The notes below the pieces were generated by a model. It searched no databases. It saw only the letters and a program-made list of their open reading frames with translations, and was not told the DNA's origin. Made by a program: the position numbers and the translations under genes. A stretch of 64,000 bases of DNA from positions 63,641,501 to 63,705,500 of the forward strand of contig BSBM01000361.1 of NCBI GenBank assembly GCA_027924585.1. Reading direction: 5' to 3'. The DNA comes from Larix kaempferi (lineage: Eukaryota > Streptophyta > Pinopsida > Pinales > Pinaceae). Every line of letters begins with the position of its first letter. The first letter of the stretch is position 1. Below are positions 23,001 through 35,406 of this stretch, piece after piece.

Positions 23001-24253
23001 TTTCATGGGACATTTCTCCTCCTAGGGCTTGGACGATTTTGGTTGAAGACACTTGGATAAAGCTTGGAATTGTAACTAGGGAAAGATTTCTCCATATGAT
23101 TAGAGGCCGCAAGATTTTGAGGTAAGATCTACAAGGTACGTATTGAATTCGCTTGCTATCCATCATATTGGTCAAAAACTCCATTAAAATCAAAACCCTC
23201 ATTCTTGTTTTTCTTAGATCTACTTGGATCTAGCTTGGCTTTTGGAAAGATATTAAAAACCCACCTCTATAGTATCCATGGCAATTCGGATCTATAGTTT
23301 GGTGGTGATTGGGTTCCATTTGACACACTTTCCAAGGCACCTAGCCCTCTTGAAGGCAATTCGCACCCCTTGGGAGAAGCTAGTTGGGTTAGTTCCAAGA
23401 CATGGGTAGGTGAGATCCCACTTGATTTGAACTCATTTCATTTGATAACCTACCCCTAGTGCTTCACTTCTTTGATTTTTGCCTTGTGGGTCCCAGTCCT
23501 CATTTTGAGGGTTGTGCCCCACTTGGGTCATTGGGTGAGGTACTTTCAACCTTAGATCTATGAGATCTAGCCTACTTTGGGGCATGCCATTTAAAACCCA
23601 CTTTGATATTTGCTTTAACTACCCCGATCTACAATTTGGCATAATTTGGACTCCATTTGCCCCTCCATCTAAAGGCACTAGTCTCCTTGGTTCAATTCGC
23701 ACTCCTTGGGGATTGTGTCTTTTGCTAGATCCCATATGTGGGTGTGTCTAAATCCAACTTGGATACATAGATCCACATCTTCAAACACCCCTTAGTACCA
23801 TTTCACCACTAACTTCACCTTGTGGGTCCCATTTGGGTCATTTCTATACTTTAAGGAAGTGGGCCCCACTTGTGTATTTCATGGTACTAGATCTATCCCT
23901 TTGATCTCCCTAAGTGGCCTAATTCATACATTGGTTGAAACACTTGTCACTTCTTAAGCCTCTTCAACCACATCATAACTCTTGGGTCCACCTAAGCTTG
24001 TATTGGTTTCCGTGACTCAACTTTCACATCCCCTTAGAAACCATTGCTTTGGCTAATCTTTTGTCGATTGGTTATAGGGTCTCCCCCTTGATCTTGCCTT
24101 ATCTAGATCTAAAGCGAAGAGTGCCTCGGTTGTCGTGACTCCCAGCTTGCATTGGGAACCATGGCATCTCTTGGGTCACCTCTTTAGTTGTCCATCTCCT
24201 CTACCATCTCGGATGGGATACCATTAGGGACAACTACAAGTTGTGTGATAACA
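20021..24253 (+). mobile_element. Solo LTR B1 (family B, 4233 bp) inside C1 RNase H
   Basis: Starts TGTCATCACAC and ends TTGTGTGATAACA. The TSD is perfect, AGTAC at 20016-20020 and 24254-24258. Removing it restores DRKST-SGCCF in frame, which proves the boundaries. Family B ends form an unusually long inverted repeat, TGTTATCACAC and GTGTGATAACA (one substitution here). TATATAA at 22617-22623 with a purine-rich start downstream gives the orientation. No coding region and no second LTR, so a solo LTR is inferred. Confidence 0.93.
22617..22623 (+). promoter_or_regulatory. TATA box of LTR B1
   Basis: CCTATATAAGGAGGAGACC, conserved in place and sequence in B2 (reverse, 27302-27308), and as TATTTAAAGGAG in B3 (33459-33466) and B4 (reverse, 39865-39872). 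Confidence 0.6.
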
Positions 24254-24258
24254 AGTAC

Positions 24259-24694
24259 TTCCGGATGTTGCTTCAGTTTGGGTTCTGAAGTGATTTCTCG
24301 GTGCAACAGGAAGCAGAACTCAGTAGCACTTAGTACTGCAGAGGCCGAGTATATGGTTGATAGTACAGCATCCCGAGAAGCAATATGGCTTCGTAAACTC
24401 CTTGCAGGATTGTTTGGCCAGATTCCAGAGCCAACCGTGATTCACTGTGATAACCAGAGCTGTGTGCAAATGTTAGTGAATCTTGTATTCCATGATAGGT
24501 CGAAGCATATAGAGATTCGGTATCACTTCATACGTGATATGGTGCAGAAAGGTGTGGTCGAGTTACAGTATGTTCCGACAGATAACCAGACTGCAAATGT
24601 TCTCACCAAGCCTCTTCCCAGGATGAAGTTCGAATACTTTCGCGAAAGACTTGGAGTAGAAGAGAACGTGTCCCTCCTTGAGAGGAAGAGATGA
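24259..24694 (+). pseudogene. C1 pol part 3: RNase H C-terminal part
   Basis: Continues the frame broken by B1: SGCCFSLGSEVISR, NRKQNSVALSTAEAEYM, REAIWLRKLLAGL, VIHCDNQSCVQ, FHDRSKHIEIRYHFIRD, DNQTANVLTKPLPRMKF, ending LLERKR-stop. The RNase H residues in AEAEYM and HCDNQS are present. The Trp usual in SW.NRKQ is Arg here. This domain removes the RNA strand during reverse transcription. Open throughout, but cut off from its N-terminal half. Confidence 0.93.
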
Positions 24695-24721
24695 CATAGA
24701 GATGTTTACCCTGCTTTCACC

Positions 24722-25069
24722 CAGGTGCCTCTACTCATCCAAGTTCTCAGCCAGGTATGGGAGAAATCCCATCGACAAATGAGACAAACAGGCAGTCGAT
24801 GGTCAGGTTACACACAGGTGCCTCTGCTCGTCCAAGTTCTCAGCCAGGTATGGGAGAAATCCCATCGACAAATGAGACAGACAGGTAGTAGATGGTCGTG
24901 TGATGATTGCACAGGTACCTCTACTCGTTCAGGTTCTCAGCCAGGTATGGGAGTATCCCATCGGCAGATGAGACGAACAGGTAGTAGATGGTCGTGCACT
25001 CTGCTCGTCCATGTTCTCAGTCAGGTATGGGAGGATCCCATCGGAAGATGAGACGGACAGGTAGCAGAT
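24722..25069 (+). repeat. Four tandem copies of a ~93-97-bp unit in C1 3' internal region
   Basis: Units begin CAGGTGCCTCTACTC at 24722, 24815 and 24912 (CAGGTACC), with a shortened fourth from about 24995. Each contains GTTCTCAGCCAGGTATGGGAG and ends in CAGGTAGTAGATGGTCG-like sequence. They lie between the RNase H stop and the polypurine tract and stay mostly open in one frame. Confidence 0.85.
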
Positions 25070-25286
25070 GGTAAAATCCTATCTCTCGGACATCCAGGTA
25101 GGATGGAGAGAGTCTTTTGGCCTCGCCGAAGGACTAGTGGAGTTGATGCATGATGACACTTCTCGAAGGACTGAGACTGTGTTGACAACCTTCAATATGT
25201 ATAGAGATGATGGAGACATTATAGATATACAGATGAAACCCAGATGATTGTGATGTTGATAAAGACCGAAGAATACCTTCCTTGTT

Positions 25287-25295
25287 GAGAGGGAG
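25287..25295 (+). other. C1 polypurine tract
   Basis: GAGAGGGAG directly precedes the 3' LTR start TGATGGAATTTGTGC. It primes plus-strand DNA synthesis in LTR elements; the identical string precedes the C3 LTR at 5512-5520. Confidence 0.85.
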
Positions 25296-25351
25296 TGATG
25301 GAATTTGTGCAACTTCGGAAGATATTATTTATTGTATTTTATTATGCCTCC

Positions 25352-28300
25352 TGTTATCACACAACTTGTAGTTGTCCCTAATGGTATCCCATCCGGGATG
25401 GTAGAGGAGATGGACAACTAAAGAGGTGACCCAAGAGATGCCATGGTTCCCAATGCAAGCTAGGAGTCACGTCAACAGAGGCACTCTTCACTTTAGATCA
25501 AGATGAATCAAGACCAAGGGTGAGACCCTATAGCCAATCAAAGGTGATTGGCCCAAAGCAAAGGTTTCTAGGGAAGTGTGAAAGATGAGTTACGGAAACC
25601 AATGCAAGGTTAGGTGGACCTAGAAGTTTAAGTATGGTTGAAAGAAGCTTAAGGGATGACTAGTGTTTCAACCAATGAATGATTTAGGCCACATAATGAG
25701 ATCAAATGACAAGATCTAGTACCATGAAATACACAAGTGGGACCCACTTCCTTGGGATAAGGAAAGTGGTTCGAATGGGACCCACAAGGTAAAGTTAAGG
25801 GTGCAAATGGTACCAAGGGGTATGCAAAGAGTAGATCTATGGATCTAAGATGAAATTAGAGATACCCCCATATGGGATCTAGCACTTGACACTAATCCCA
25901 AGAAATGCGAATTGCCTTAGGTGGACTAGTGCCTTGAAATGGATGGGCAAATGGAGTAAAAGAGATGTCAAAATGTAGATCGGGACACTTAAGATGCAAA
26001 TCAAGGGTGTTGATCAAAATCAAGTGAATGCAATGGTTAGATCTTGCTAGATCTAATGTTTCACTAATTGGTCCAAGTGGACAACCCTCCTCAAATTGAG
26101 GAATGATACCCCCAAGGCGAAAATCCACAAAGTGAGACTCTAAACATAGGTTTCAAGGTATGCTCTTTCCAAATCAAGTGGGATCTCAACCACCCAAGTC
26201 CTTGAAGTGGGACAACTCAAACCCCTAGGAAGTGTGACTTTGCCCAAGGAGGGCTAAATGCATGGGAAAGTGTGTCAAATCAAGTCCAAAAGCCACGAAA
26301 CTTTAGATCCGAGTAGTTTATGCAATTATCAATGTGGATCCTGAAAATCAAAGGATTCCAATGGCTAGATCTCCATAGATATGAGATTGAAGATGCATCA
26401 CCAAATTGACCCAAGTGGGGCACAACCCTCAAAATGAGGAATTGGGCCCACAAGGAGAAAATCAATCAAGTGAATCACTAGGGGTAGGTTATCAAGTGTG
26501 AGGATCATGAATCAAGTGGGATCTCACCTACCCATGTCTTGGAACCAACCAAACTAGCTTCTCCCAAGGGGTGCGAATTGCCTTCAAGAGGGCCAGGTGC
26601 CTTGGAAAGTGTGTCAAATGGAACCCAATCACCACCAAACTATAGATCCGAATTGCTATGGATACTATAGAGGTGGGTTTTCAATATCTTTCCAAAAGCC
26701 AAGCTAGATCCAAGTAGATCTAAGAAAAACAAAAATGAGGGTTTTGAATTTTAAGGGTTTGTGACCAATGAAGAAGAATGGATGGATCTAGGCACATACC
26801 TTGTAGAACTTACCTCAATTGCTTATGGCCACCTTGCAAATTGATAGCATTCTCCTATGTGTATATTCAAGAGTGAGATTTTGTTTCTCCAAGCCACAAT
26901 GTCCTCCTCCAAGATGCCAAATCGTCCTCCTCCTAAAAGACAAAATCAAGTGAAACAAGCCATGTAAGATGATTATGAAAATGATGGAAAGATGTAATAG
27001 AAAGCATCAACTATGTCACAAAGATACAATAATGATACTCCCTGTCACCAAGATCAACCCAAAAGAAACTATGTGGATCCCTCCAACAATAACCCTCTTC
27101 AAATCATCTTCCTCTCCACCAATTCGGCCTCCCTGCAAGAAAACATGTAGCTCCAAAATCCACAATGATACATAGAAGAGATACTGTATACTCAAGATGC
27201 AAGAGAATCCACAAGACAAGAGAAGTATGCTCCACAAAGAAGTGTTCTATTCCAATATTCCAGAGCTCCAAAGGTGAGCTATACAATAGGGGGTCTCCTC
27301 CTTATATAGGATAATAAAGACCAAAACCCTAGATCTCAAAACCACTTTTTGAAATGAATGGTTGAGATTAAAAGATCTCAATACATAATCAATGGCTAAA
27401 ATGAACCATAACAATATATCACATGGATCACTCAAAAAGGTGATGACATCATGGCTAAATGGTACAAAGTGAGGGTGACATCATCCTCTAAAGGGGGCAA
27501 AAATACAATGGGCCCACCTCATATGACATGGACATGACTCATAGAGCATATGGTGGGGATAGGAGGAATCAATCCTTGCTAGCTCATCCCCATGGCACAA
27601 TAAAATAATATAATATGTCCAGAATAATACAAATGATCAAATCTGTCCTCAAAATCTGTGAGAGACATGCAGTAAAAGGCCTCCTGTGGCCTCTGTGGAC
27701 CCCACTGACTAATGAAGACTGGCTAGAAGATGGGGGGTTCACCCTGGAAGACCTCTGTGAAGACCAAGTGCCAAAACCTTGCCTCAATTGCCTAAATCGA
27801 ATTCCTCAGTGACCCTTTTATTCCATTTTTAACCTGCCTCGGTAACTGTGAAAGTGTTGAAACTGCCTCCTAGGGCATCTGCGCTGTCAAACTGAGCCCA
27901 CCAAGCTCTCCAGAAGGGGGGGTGAATGGTAATATCAAGTGGTTGGACCACCCCCTCCTCAGACAGCGCCCTAGGTGAACTGGCCTCTCAAGGCCCCTGC
28001 TGGTCATGCTGGTAAATCAGCCCCAAATGTGGTCAACAAGTGGAAAATTGCATCTATCACTGTCAGCAGTGCCTGGAACTGAATGATAAGTGTCTCATTG
28101 GATCCAGAAGACCCGAATCTACTAAGAATGTGTACTCATTCACCATGGGTTTCCCTGATGGGCTCACTGAAGGGTCCACCATATATGGACAGTGCATAAT
28201 CTGATGATCTGAAGTAATAATAAAACCTGTTGAACTGCATCAATCACCATCTAAATCATATGTCCATCATATAGTATCATCATCAAGAGTATGTGGGACT

Positions 28301-29843
28301 ATCAATCATCATCAATAAGCATAAGTGGCCGACATCATCACGGATCCCAAGAAATGACCACAGTCAAACTGGGTTTGACTAGGTCAATATAAAACCAAAG
28401 ATAAATCATATCAATAGACTAAGACATGTTCCTCTAATCATACTCACAGCTTAACTTAAAGTATAACATCATTTAGTGGCATTAATCATTGTTAGCATAT
28501 TCCATTGTTATTTACCATTACTTGCACAATAGCTTAAATGACAGACTCACCCATTGGACATGGTCTAACTACTAGCTAAGGATGAAGGCTAGGAACAAAG
28601 CTAGGCAAAGGGGGGTGACTTGTTTAAACTCAATTGAAAGACACTTTGGACTGGGAGAAGAGAGGAAGCTACAAACTCTGTGCTGGACAAAATAACACGG
28701 GGAATGGCTGTGCCTCACAAATGGATAAGCTGTTTAGAGAGTGTTTATTCAACTTAGGCATCATGTCTACATCAAGTTGATCCAAGTTCATTAGGATCAT
28801 TCAATTTCATTTAATGGCCTTTTTGGCCTACATAACCCTTCGGATCTCAGGTGTGCTGATAAGCACAACTAATTGCAGCTTGCATCTAGGGCATGTTTAT
28901 GCATATATATCAGGTCAGCAATTGGTTAGATATAGAATTTAAAAACCATTGCTTTTTGGACCTTTCTTATACTCTTCGAGGATTATTTTTGGCGGTTCAT
29001 CGTTCTTGCCCTTTTTTAGTTTCCATGGGCGAACTTATAAGTTTCCATAAGTAGTACATGAGCTTTTAGTTTTAGCCAACAACATCTCAAGTGACTAGGG
29101 GGAGTTCGACCAAAATGAATTAGGCCTACAATCCAACTTACCAAAGGCAAGCTATGTCACCAACTCAGAGCCGAGACACTAAACAAACAGGGATGCGGTC
29201 CAAACACAGAGGTAGAAAAAAAAAGGAAGTCCTCAATATTAGAAAGTCAAGTAAGACAAGTCAAGGGTTAAGGCCAAATAAGGAAAGTCATGGATGGATG
29301 GAGTCAAGTGAAAGTGGAGCCTAAACTAGTAGACAATGGTGTCAAGAAAGACCATATCTATGCAAGGTAGTAAACCAGTGAGTTTTGTCAAACAACCTAA
29401 ATGTGCAAGTAAGATGTCCATTTTATAATTCATCATTAAAATAGTCCATTTTAAGTTTACAACGTTTACCACTTCATGAGTAATATACCAAGCTAATGCT
29501 GTGAACATGACTAAAGCAACAAGATAATAATCCACAGTCAATGATCAGAAATCCATAGGTCATACAACATCATCATAAGAATAATCATCATATATCATCT
29601 GAAACACTGCTGCAATATATCTCTAGGCACTGAACTGAAACTGTATGGAATAAAAAGGTCACATTGTTCATCAAATCTGAACTCTCAAGGCTCAGCCTTG
29701 ACACAAGGTCCAACATAAATATGAATAATACACTGCTCTGATCATGAGTGATCTCAAAATATAAACTCATCATAGCCAAGCTCCGGAATGTGCAGATATC
29801 TGCTAAGCAAGAATAGTAGCCCTGCTACTATGGTGTGATAACA
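25352..29843 (-). mobile_element. Solo LTR B2 (family B, 4492 bp) inside C1 3' LTR
   Basis: The plus strand begins TGTTATCACACAACTTGTAG and ends TATGGTGTGATAACA. The TSD is perfect, CCTCC at 25347-25351 and 29844-29848. It is the reverse complement of B1 throughout, for example the 25380-25450 stretch against 24170-24240. The reverse TATA box is at 27302-27308. No coding region. Confidence 0.93.
27302..27308 (-). promoter_or_regulatory. TATA box of LTR B2
   Basis: Reverse-strand TATATAAGGAGGAGACC, identical in context to the B1 TATA box. Confidence 0.55.
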
Positions 29844-30338
29844 CCTCCTAAGGGAGTTGAACTTAATGTAATTAATCATGTAAACCCTAGAAAGATCAAT
29901 GTAAACCTTGGGGTGAAAAGCAAACAAGAGAAAAGATTAAAATTAAATTATGTATTGTCCCCCAAGAGAAGTCGGCCCAGTTAGGGAAATGGCCAGTTTG
30001 GAACTTGTATAAATAGAGGGAAAGTTCACCTCATTATTCACTCATCCACTCAAGTGAAGTTCGCATCACCTAGAGAGAGAGATTCGCACCTGCAACAAGG
30101 AGAAGACAAATTTTGGGGTTTCTACTTGGAAAGTATTTCCATCATTTCTCTCTCATCATTGTACTTTGTTCTCGGAATTATCATCTTTATACGAAGGTTG
30201 CTAGGTTTTGTCCCGTTTGGGTTTCCCGGGATAAAATCTTGTGTTATTGATTTTGTGCTTTGTCTTTCTTTTAGTGATCCTATTGAATTTATGCAATTGA
30301 ATTATTATGCTATAATTGTGTGAAAATCTAACATTGCT

Positions 30339-30361
30339 GGATTATACACCATCTTGGAGTG
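30339..30361. other. Host sliver between C1 and A3
   Basis: Only 18 bases of host DNA plus the A3 TSD copy GAGTG (30357-30361) separate the C1 TSD from the start of A3. Confidence 0.8.
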
Positions 30362-30869
30362 TGTTGCCGCTGGATGCGCACCTAGTTAACGCAGCAAAAA
30401 TCTTCAAGCTGCTAAGTGCGCCCTTGGAGGCAAGTCTCCAATCAAGTATTGTCACTTAATCTTGACTCCTCCGTTTAGGATAACTCCTAACGAAGCCAAA
30501 GGGGGGAGTCCCTACGAAAAAGGTTTCTAAGGCTGTTAAGGTTCTTATTTCTTTGAATGGAGTTGTGTTTTAGGAGTTTGAGAGTAATTCACTGAGCAAG
30601 TTATGCAAAGTTCGTTTAATTCAACAACATGAAATAAAGATACATTCACGACATAAATGAAAGCTTAAACGAAAATAAAGCAAAATAGTGATTACAGACC
30701 AGTGTCATGGGGTCAAAAGATTGGAGTGTTGTTGTTGTAAAAGTAATTGTTTTGAAGACTGTTCTTGGTTAGTTTTAACTTATTAAGTGATGAATTAATT
30801 AAGGGGGTAGGGGAACTCCAAATATATCGTGAGGTACGAGGAGTGCGTCTAGATCTTGACAAGGGTAGC

Positions 30870-33800
30870 TGTTATCACATACATAGTAGCCGGGCTACCA
30901 TATATTATTTTTCTGATTCCAATACACTATTCAGCCAGTTCCCTTACATTTGAGATGCTGAGATGAGCATCTATATTGGATCACTATCAGATTGTGGACA
31001 ACAGTTGTATTCCCCATGCCATGACTGAGTCTCACGACACTCAGAGAGATGACCGATGTAGTCATTATACCATTGGTACAGAGCAGTCAGTAGTGCCCAG
31101 AGTTGCAGCAGCAGTCTCAGAGGACAGATGATGGTACAGGTTGATGAGCTTTCAGGTATATGACTCAGCAGGTATATCATGGTGTTATGGTTAGATTGCT
31201 TTTATACTTATTCTTATAGCATGTCTTAGCACTTAGTGTCATGATCTGGCGATCATATAGATATTTGGACCTAGTTGATCTATTATATATATTATATTGT
31301 CCCTACTCAGACTTAGAAGTTCACTATTCATACTCATTGGTTTTACCCTCCCTAGGGAGAATAGAGGTGATCATTCAACCATACCTTGGCTTGCTAGTGT
31401 CGGTTCCACCATTCATTGTCTCCATCCATCCATGGCCTACCTTTTAGTTTATCACCATGATTTACTACTTGACTAGTGACATGGAGTATCTTTTCCCCAC
31501 TGTAGCCTCTGTATTGGATGAGCTTCCCTGTTTATTGTGTCTCGGCTCTGAGTTGGTGACAAAACTTACCTATGGTAAGTTGGAGTTCCTTGGAATTCCC
31601 CCTAGTCACTACAGATGTGTTGGCTAAACCTGAAACTTTTAGTGCTGCCATGAATACAAAATATGGAAAGAATGAAATGCTATATCTTGTATGAAAAGCC
31701 CATTCATGCAATGTGTTTCTAAACATACATGAATGAAAGGCATGCCAAATGAAAATGGCTATGAAAATAAAATGTTATATCTTTTTGGAAAATAAATACC
31801 TAGGTAAACAAGCTGTCCATGACACACCTAGAAGTGCTCAGGTAAACAAGTGCCTTAAAAACACACCTGCAGCAGAAAGCCTAAAGAAAAAATGTAAATC
31901 TATGCAATGTGTTTGTAAACACACATAGATCAAGGCTATGGAAACTTCAGGCCCAAAAAGCAATGGAACTTAAATGCTATATCTAAACAATTGCTGGCCT
32001 TATTTGTATTATGGATTGTGCGCATCTGTGAAGGTGAATAAACCCTCTTTAAACAACTCATCCATTTGTGAGACACCGCCATTCCCTGTGTTATTGCTCA
32101 TTCAATATATACTATGGTGTGTATTCCCTTTCCCTTGCCAAAGTGTCACAAAGTCAAGTCAGTCAAGTCATTCCTTAACCTAACCAATTAATTTAGCCTT
32201 CACCCTTCACTAGCAAATTGATCACAACTATGAAGTGAGTATGATCCTGAAAGTCTAGGCTGAGTAATAATAATAATTAACGACACTATATATTTGGATG
32301 TAGATCGCCAGTTATGATCATTATGTGTTATAATTGCTATTTGAATAAGTTGTAGAGCATGTATTAACCTTGACACTTTGCAGCAGCCTTGGATGATGGT
32401 CTGAGTTATATTTGGTCTGGGTTAGACCTAGTTTGACCATGGAGGACCATGGGACATGAGATGTTAGACCTTATGATGATATGGATAGATGATATATGGT
32501 CTATGTACACATACATGATGATTCTATGCAGCAGCTACAGGGTTATGATGATGATTCTTGGGTTACAGCAGTGTTTGATCATTTACAGATCATTATTATT
32601 GGCCTTGTTTCGGTATATTGGATATTTATTTTGATCATGCAGAGACTCATATGGTGTATGAGTACACATCTTGGATAGATTTGGACCTTCTGAGTCCAAT
32701 GGGACAGTTTGTTTTCAGTTCCGGGCACTTAAAGGTGATGATTGAGCCTCAGTAGGCTGTCCCAGTGCAGTTTTGGTCTGTCGGAGGCCCTGTCAGAGCA
32801 GATGTGATTTTTATCCGGTTGACCTAGGGCGCTGATGATGGAGGGGGTGGTCCAGCCACTTGTTTTTACCATATTACCCCCCTCCCGGACACACTGGTGC
32901 CCTCACCTTGACAGCGCAGGCACTCCAGGAGGCTGTTTGGGGCAGTTTCACGCTTCCCGAGGCATTTCAGGATTGGTAGAAATGGCTATTGAGGAAATCG
33001 ATTTGGGCTACTGAGGCAAAGTTATGGCATGGGATGATCAGTGATGATAGATCGGGGTCCTCCACACCTTCTCCAGCAGTTTCAGCTTCATCGGGGCCCG
33101 CATCCATCACTTATGGCACTTTCAGTGGATTTCTGAGGTCTTTTTGAGGCCCACGACTTGACCATGGAGGCACGATTTGGTACTTTGGTGATTACTTTAT
33201 ATGTATTGTGCTATGGGGATTGACCAAGGAGGGATAAAATTACCCCTTGGACCCACCATAAGCCTCTTATGATATTTTGTCATCATGATTTGGTGGGATT
33301 CCCCTCTTATAGGGCGATTTTGTCCACTTGCATTATATTTTATTAGTGATCCATTTATTTTATTGTTGAGCTCATCTCAACCATTGATTAGACATTTGTA
33401 TCTTCTAATCTTAGCCACTCATTCAAAAAGTGGTTAGGGTTTTGGTGCCTCTCCTTCCTATTTAAAGGAGAGAGCCTCTCATTGTAAAGGGGACTTTTGG
33501 CTCTGGATTATTGGAATAGAAAATTATTATTGCATCTATCTCCAGTGTTGTGGTGAATGTTTTTGGTGTTCGTTCGTTGGTTCTTCCTTTGCACTGAGTT
33601 ATTGGAGATATTGTTTGCCATATACTTTGTACCACGATTTTGCATCTACAGGTGGAGGCCGATTTGCTTGGAGGAGGAGGTATTGGTAGGGGAAGACTCT
33701 CCCTACTTCTTCTTTGGAGCTCTTCGTTGGTAATAGGGAGTATTACTGTCCCAGGACCTTCTATTTCATGTTACTATTGCATTTCTCTTGTATTTCTTCC

Positions 33801-35406
33801 ATACTTGATCTTACTGATTGAATCTTCATTCCTTGGTTTGACAGGTAGAGGAAGGCGCACTTGTGGGCTAGGGCATCAATTCGGCAAGCAAATCAACAAT
33901 CTCTCATTTGATCTCTGCGGGAATCTTCCTCAACATCAAGGCATCTCATCCACATTACTCAGGTATGATCTCAAGGTAAGTTCTATCTCCATGATCTATC
34001 CAATTGTCTAAAATATTTTAAAACCCTAAATTAATCAAAACCCCATTTTTACATTTTCTCAGATCTACTTAGATCTAGTGGGTTGTTGGGCATAATATTG
34101 AAAACCCACCTCTATAGCATCCACGGCATCCCGGATCTATAGTTTGGTGAGGATTGGCTTCCGTTTGACCCCCCTCCCATGCCAACTTAGCTTCTCCCAA
34201 GCAAGGCGCACTTACTAGTTTGAGCAAGTTGACCTAGATCTAGGTGGTGGGTGTTTGAGATTCCACTTGATTCGTCATCTACACATCCAATAACATACAC
34301 CCAGATTGTTACTTTCTTGAAATTCACCTTGTGGGCCCTATTCCACATTTTAAGGGATTTAATCCCCATTTTGGACCACTTGGAACACTTAAACTCAAAT
34401 CTACTAAGATCTAGCCGTTGGATTGCCACGAAATTATAGATCCATACTCCTACTTGACTAACCTACCCGGATCTAAAGTTTGGATGCCATCCGACTTGTC
34501 TTGACCTACCTAACCCTCATTTTAAGCCTCCTTGGGCAAAGTCGCACCACCTTGGAGAAGTGAGTTGACTCACTTCTAGGACGTGGGTACTTGAGATTGT
34601 TGGAGATTTGGAACCGGGATAATTCAAAACCTAGGTCTAGACTATCACTTTGTCAAATCTTGCCTTGGGGATTGCATTCCTTGTTTTAAGGGATTGTGGT
34701 CCACTTGGGTCAAACCTAGATTTAGACACATTCATCCATCAAAACCTCTATTGCCCACTTGTCCCATGTACTAGGAGTCCCAAATCACAAGTCAACCCTA
34801 CTTTGACTCCACTTCCCAATTCCCAAGGCACTGGTTTCTCTCCAAGTTAATTCGACTTTCCTAGATTGTTGGATTGACTTGTGGATTGACCTATGCATAG
34901 TGAACTAAACCCCTGAAGCTATCATGTATCATGGTCAAGCTTGTCATCTGTACTAGTTAGCCCCAATACAACCCTTAAACTACCCTGCACTGGACACAGT
35001 TCCCAAGGCAATGGATCTTCTGACATTGAACTAGTACACTAGCCCTAGATCTCACCTCAAACATTATAAGTCACTCTTACATCAACTATGAACCAAAGTT
35101 ATACCTATTGAACCCCTCACTTGGCTTGTGACTTCATCCTTAGGTCTAGGATAAACCATACACCTAACGTCACTTAGAAAATACCCTGATTTGGTGTCTT
35201 GGTTTTGATCTCTCCTGTCGGGAGTAGATCGGGTCTCCCCCTTGTTGTCTGGGCTAGATAACATAAAGCAAAGGTTGCCTCGACTGGCGTGACAACCATA
35301 TATTGGAGGTCGAGGTGATCGTGGTTGCACCTTTTGAGTTGCCCTTCCCTATTGCCATCCATGACTGGATACATCCATAGGGGTAACTACAGTTTAGGTG
35401 ATAACA
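30870..35406 (+). mobile_element. Solo LTR B3 (family B, 4537 bp) inside A3
   Basis: Starts TGTTATCACATACATAG and ends TTTAGGTGATAACA. The TSD is perfect, GTAGC at 30865-30869 and 35407-35411. It aligns with B1 in order: the polypurine start around TATTTAAAGGAG (33459), a CAGGTGGAGGCCGA stretch near 33651 and the AACTACAG end. More diverged from B1 than B2 is. The 123-residue frame at 33640-34011 has no recognised domain and is not conserved in frame in B1. Confidence 0.92.
33459..33466 (+). promoter_or_regulatory. TATA-like box of LTR B3
   Basis: CCTATTTAAAGGAGAGAGCC at the position of the B1 TATA box. Confidence 0.45.

Larger units (their letters stand above)
11950..30333 (+). mobile_element. 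Complete but shattered Ty1/copia element C1
   Basis: The LTRs are 11950-12510 and 25296-30333 (the latter interrupted). The element is bounded by a perfect 5-bp TSD, TTGCT at 11945-11949 and 30334-30338. Order is LTR, tRNA-iMet primer site, gag, protease, integrase, RT, RNase H, tandem repeat, polypurine tract, LTR, the copia order (integrase before RT). Removing four insertions (13409-14441, 14732-17244, 20021-24258, 25352-29848, each with one TSD copy) leaves an element of roughly 6 kb with a gag-pol frame that rejoins at every cut. It is dead: it has stops, a frameshift and substituted integrase catalytic residues. Confidence 0.95.
25296..30333 (+). mobile_element. C1 3' LTR, interrupted by B2
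   Basis: The LTR parts are 25296-25351 and 29849-30333, matching 11950-12510. Its first bases are TGATGG instead of TGTTGG. The end GAAAATCTAACA is followed by the TSD TTGCT. TATAAATAG is at 30008-30016. The ORF at 30054-30323 is within the LTR and equals the 12233-12500 region, so it is not a gene. Confidence 0.92.

Noticed and set aside
20021-24253. Family B as a DNA transposon because of its 11-bp inverted ends
   Set aside because: TG..CA termini, 5-bp TSDs, a TATA box and 4.2-4.5-kb size fit an LTR better. Kept only as an alternative.
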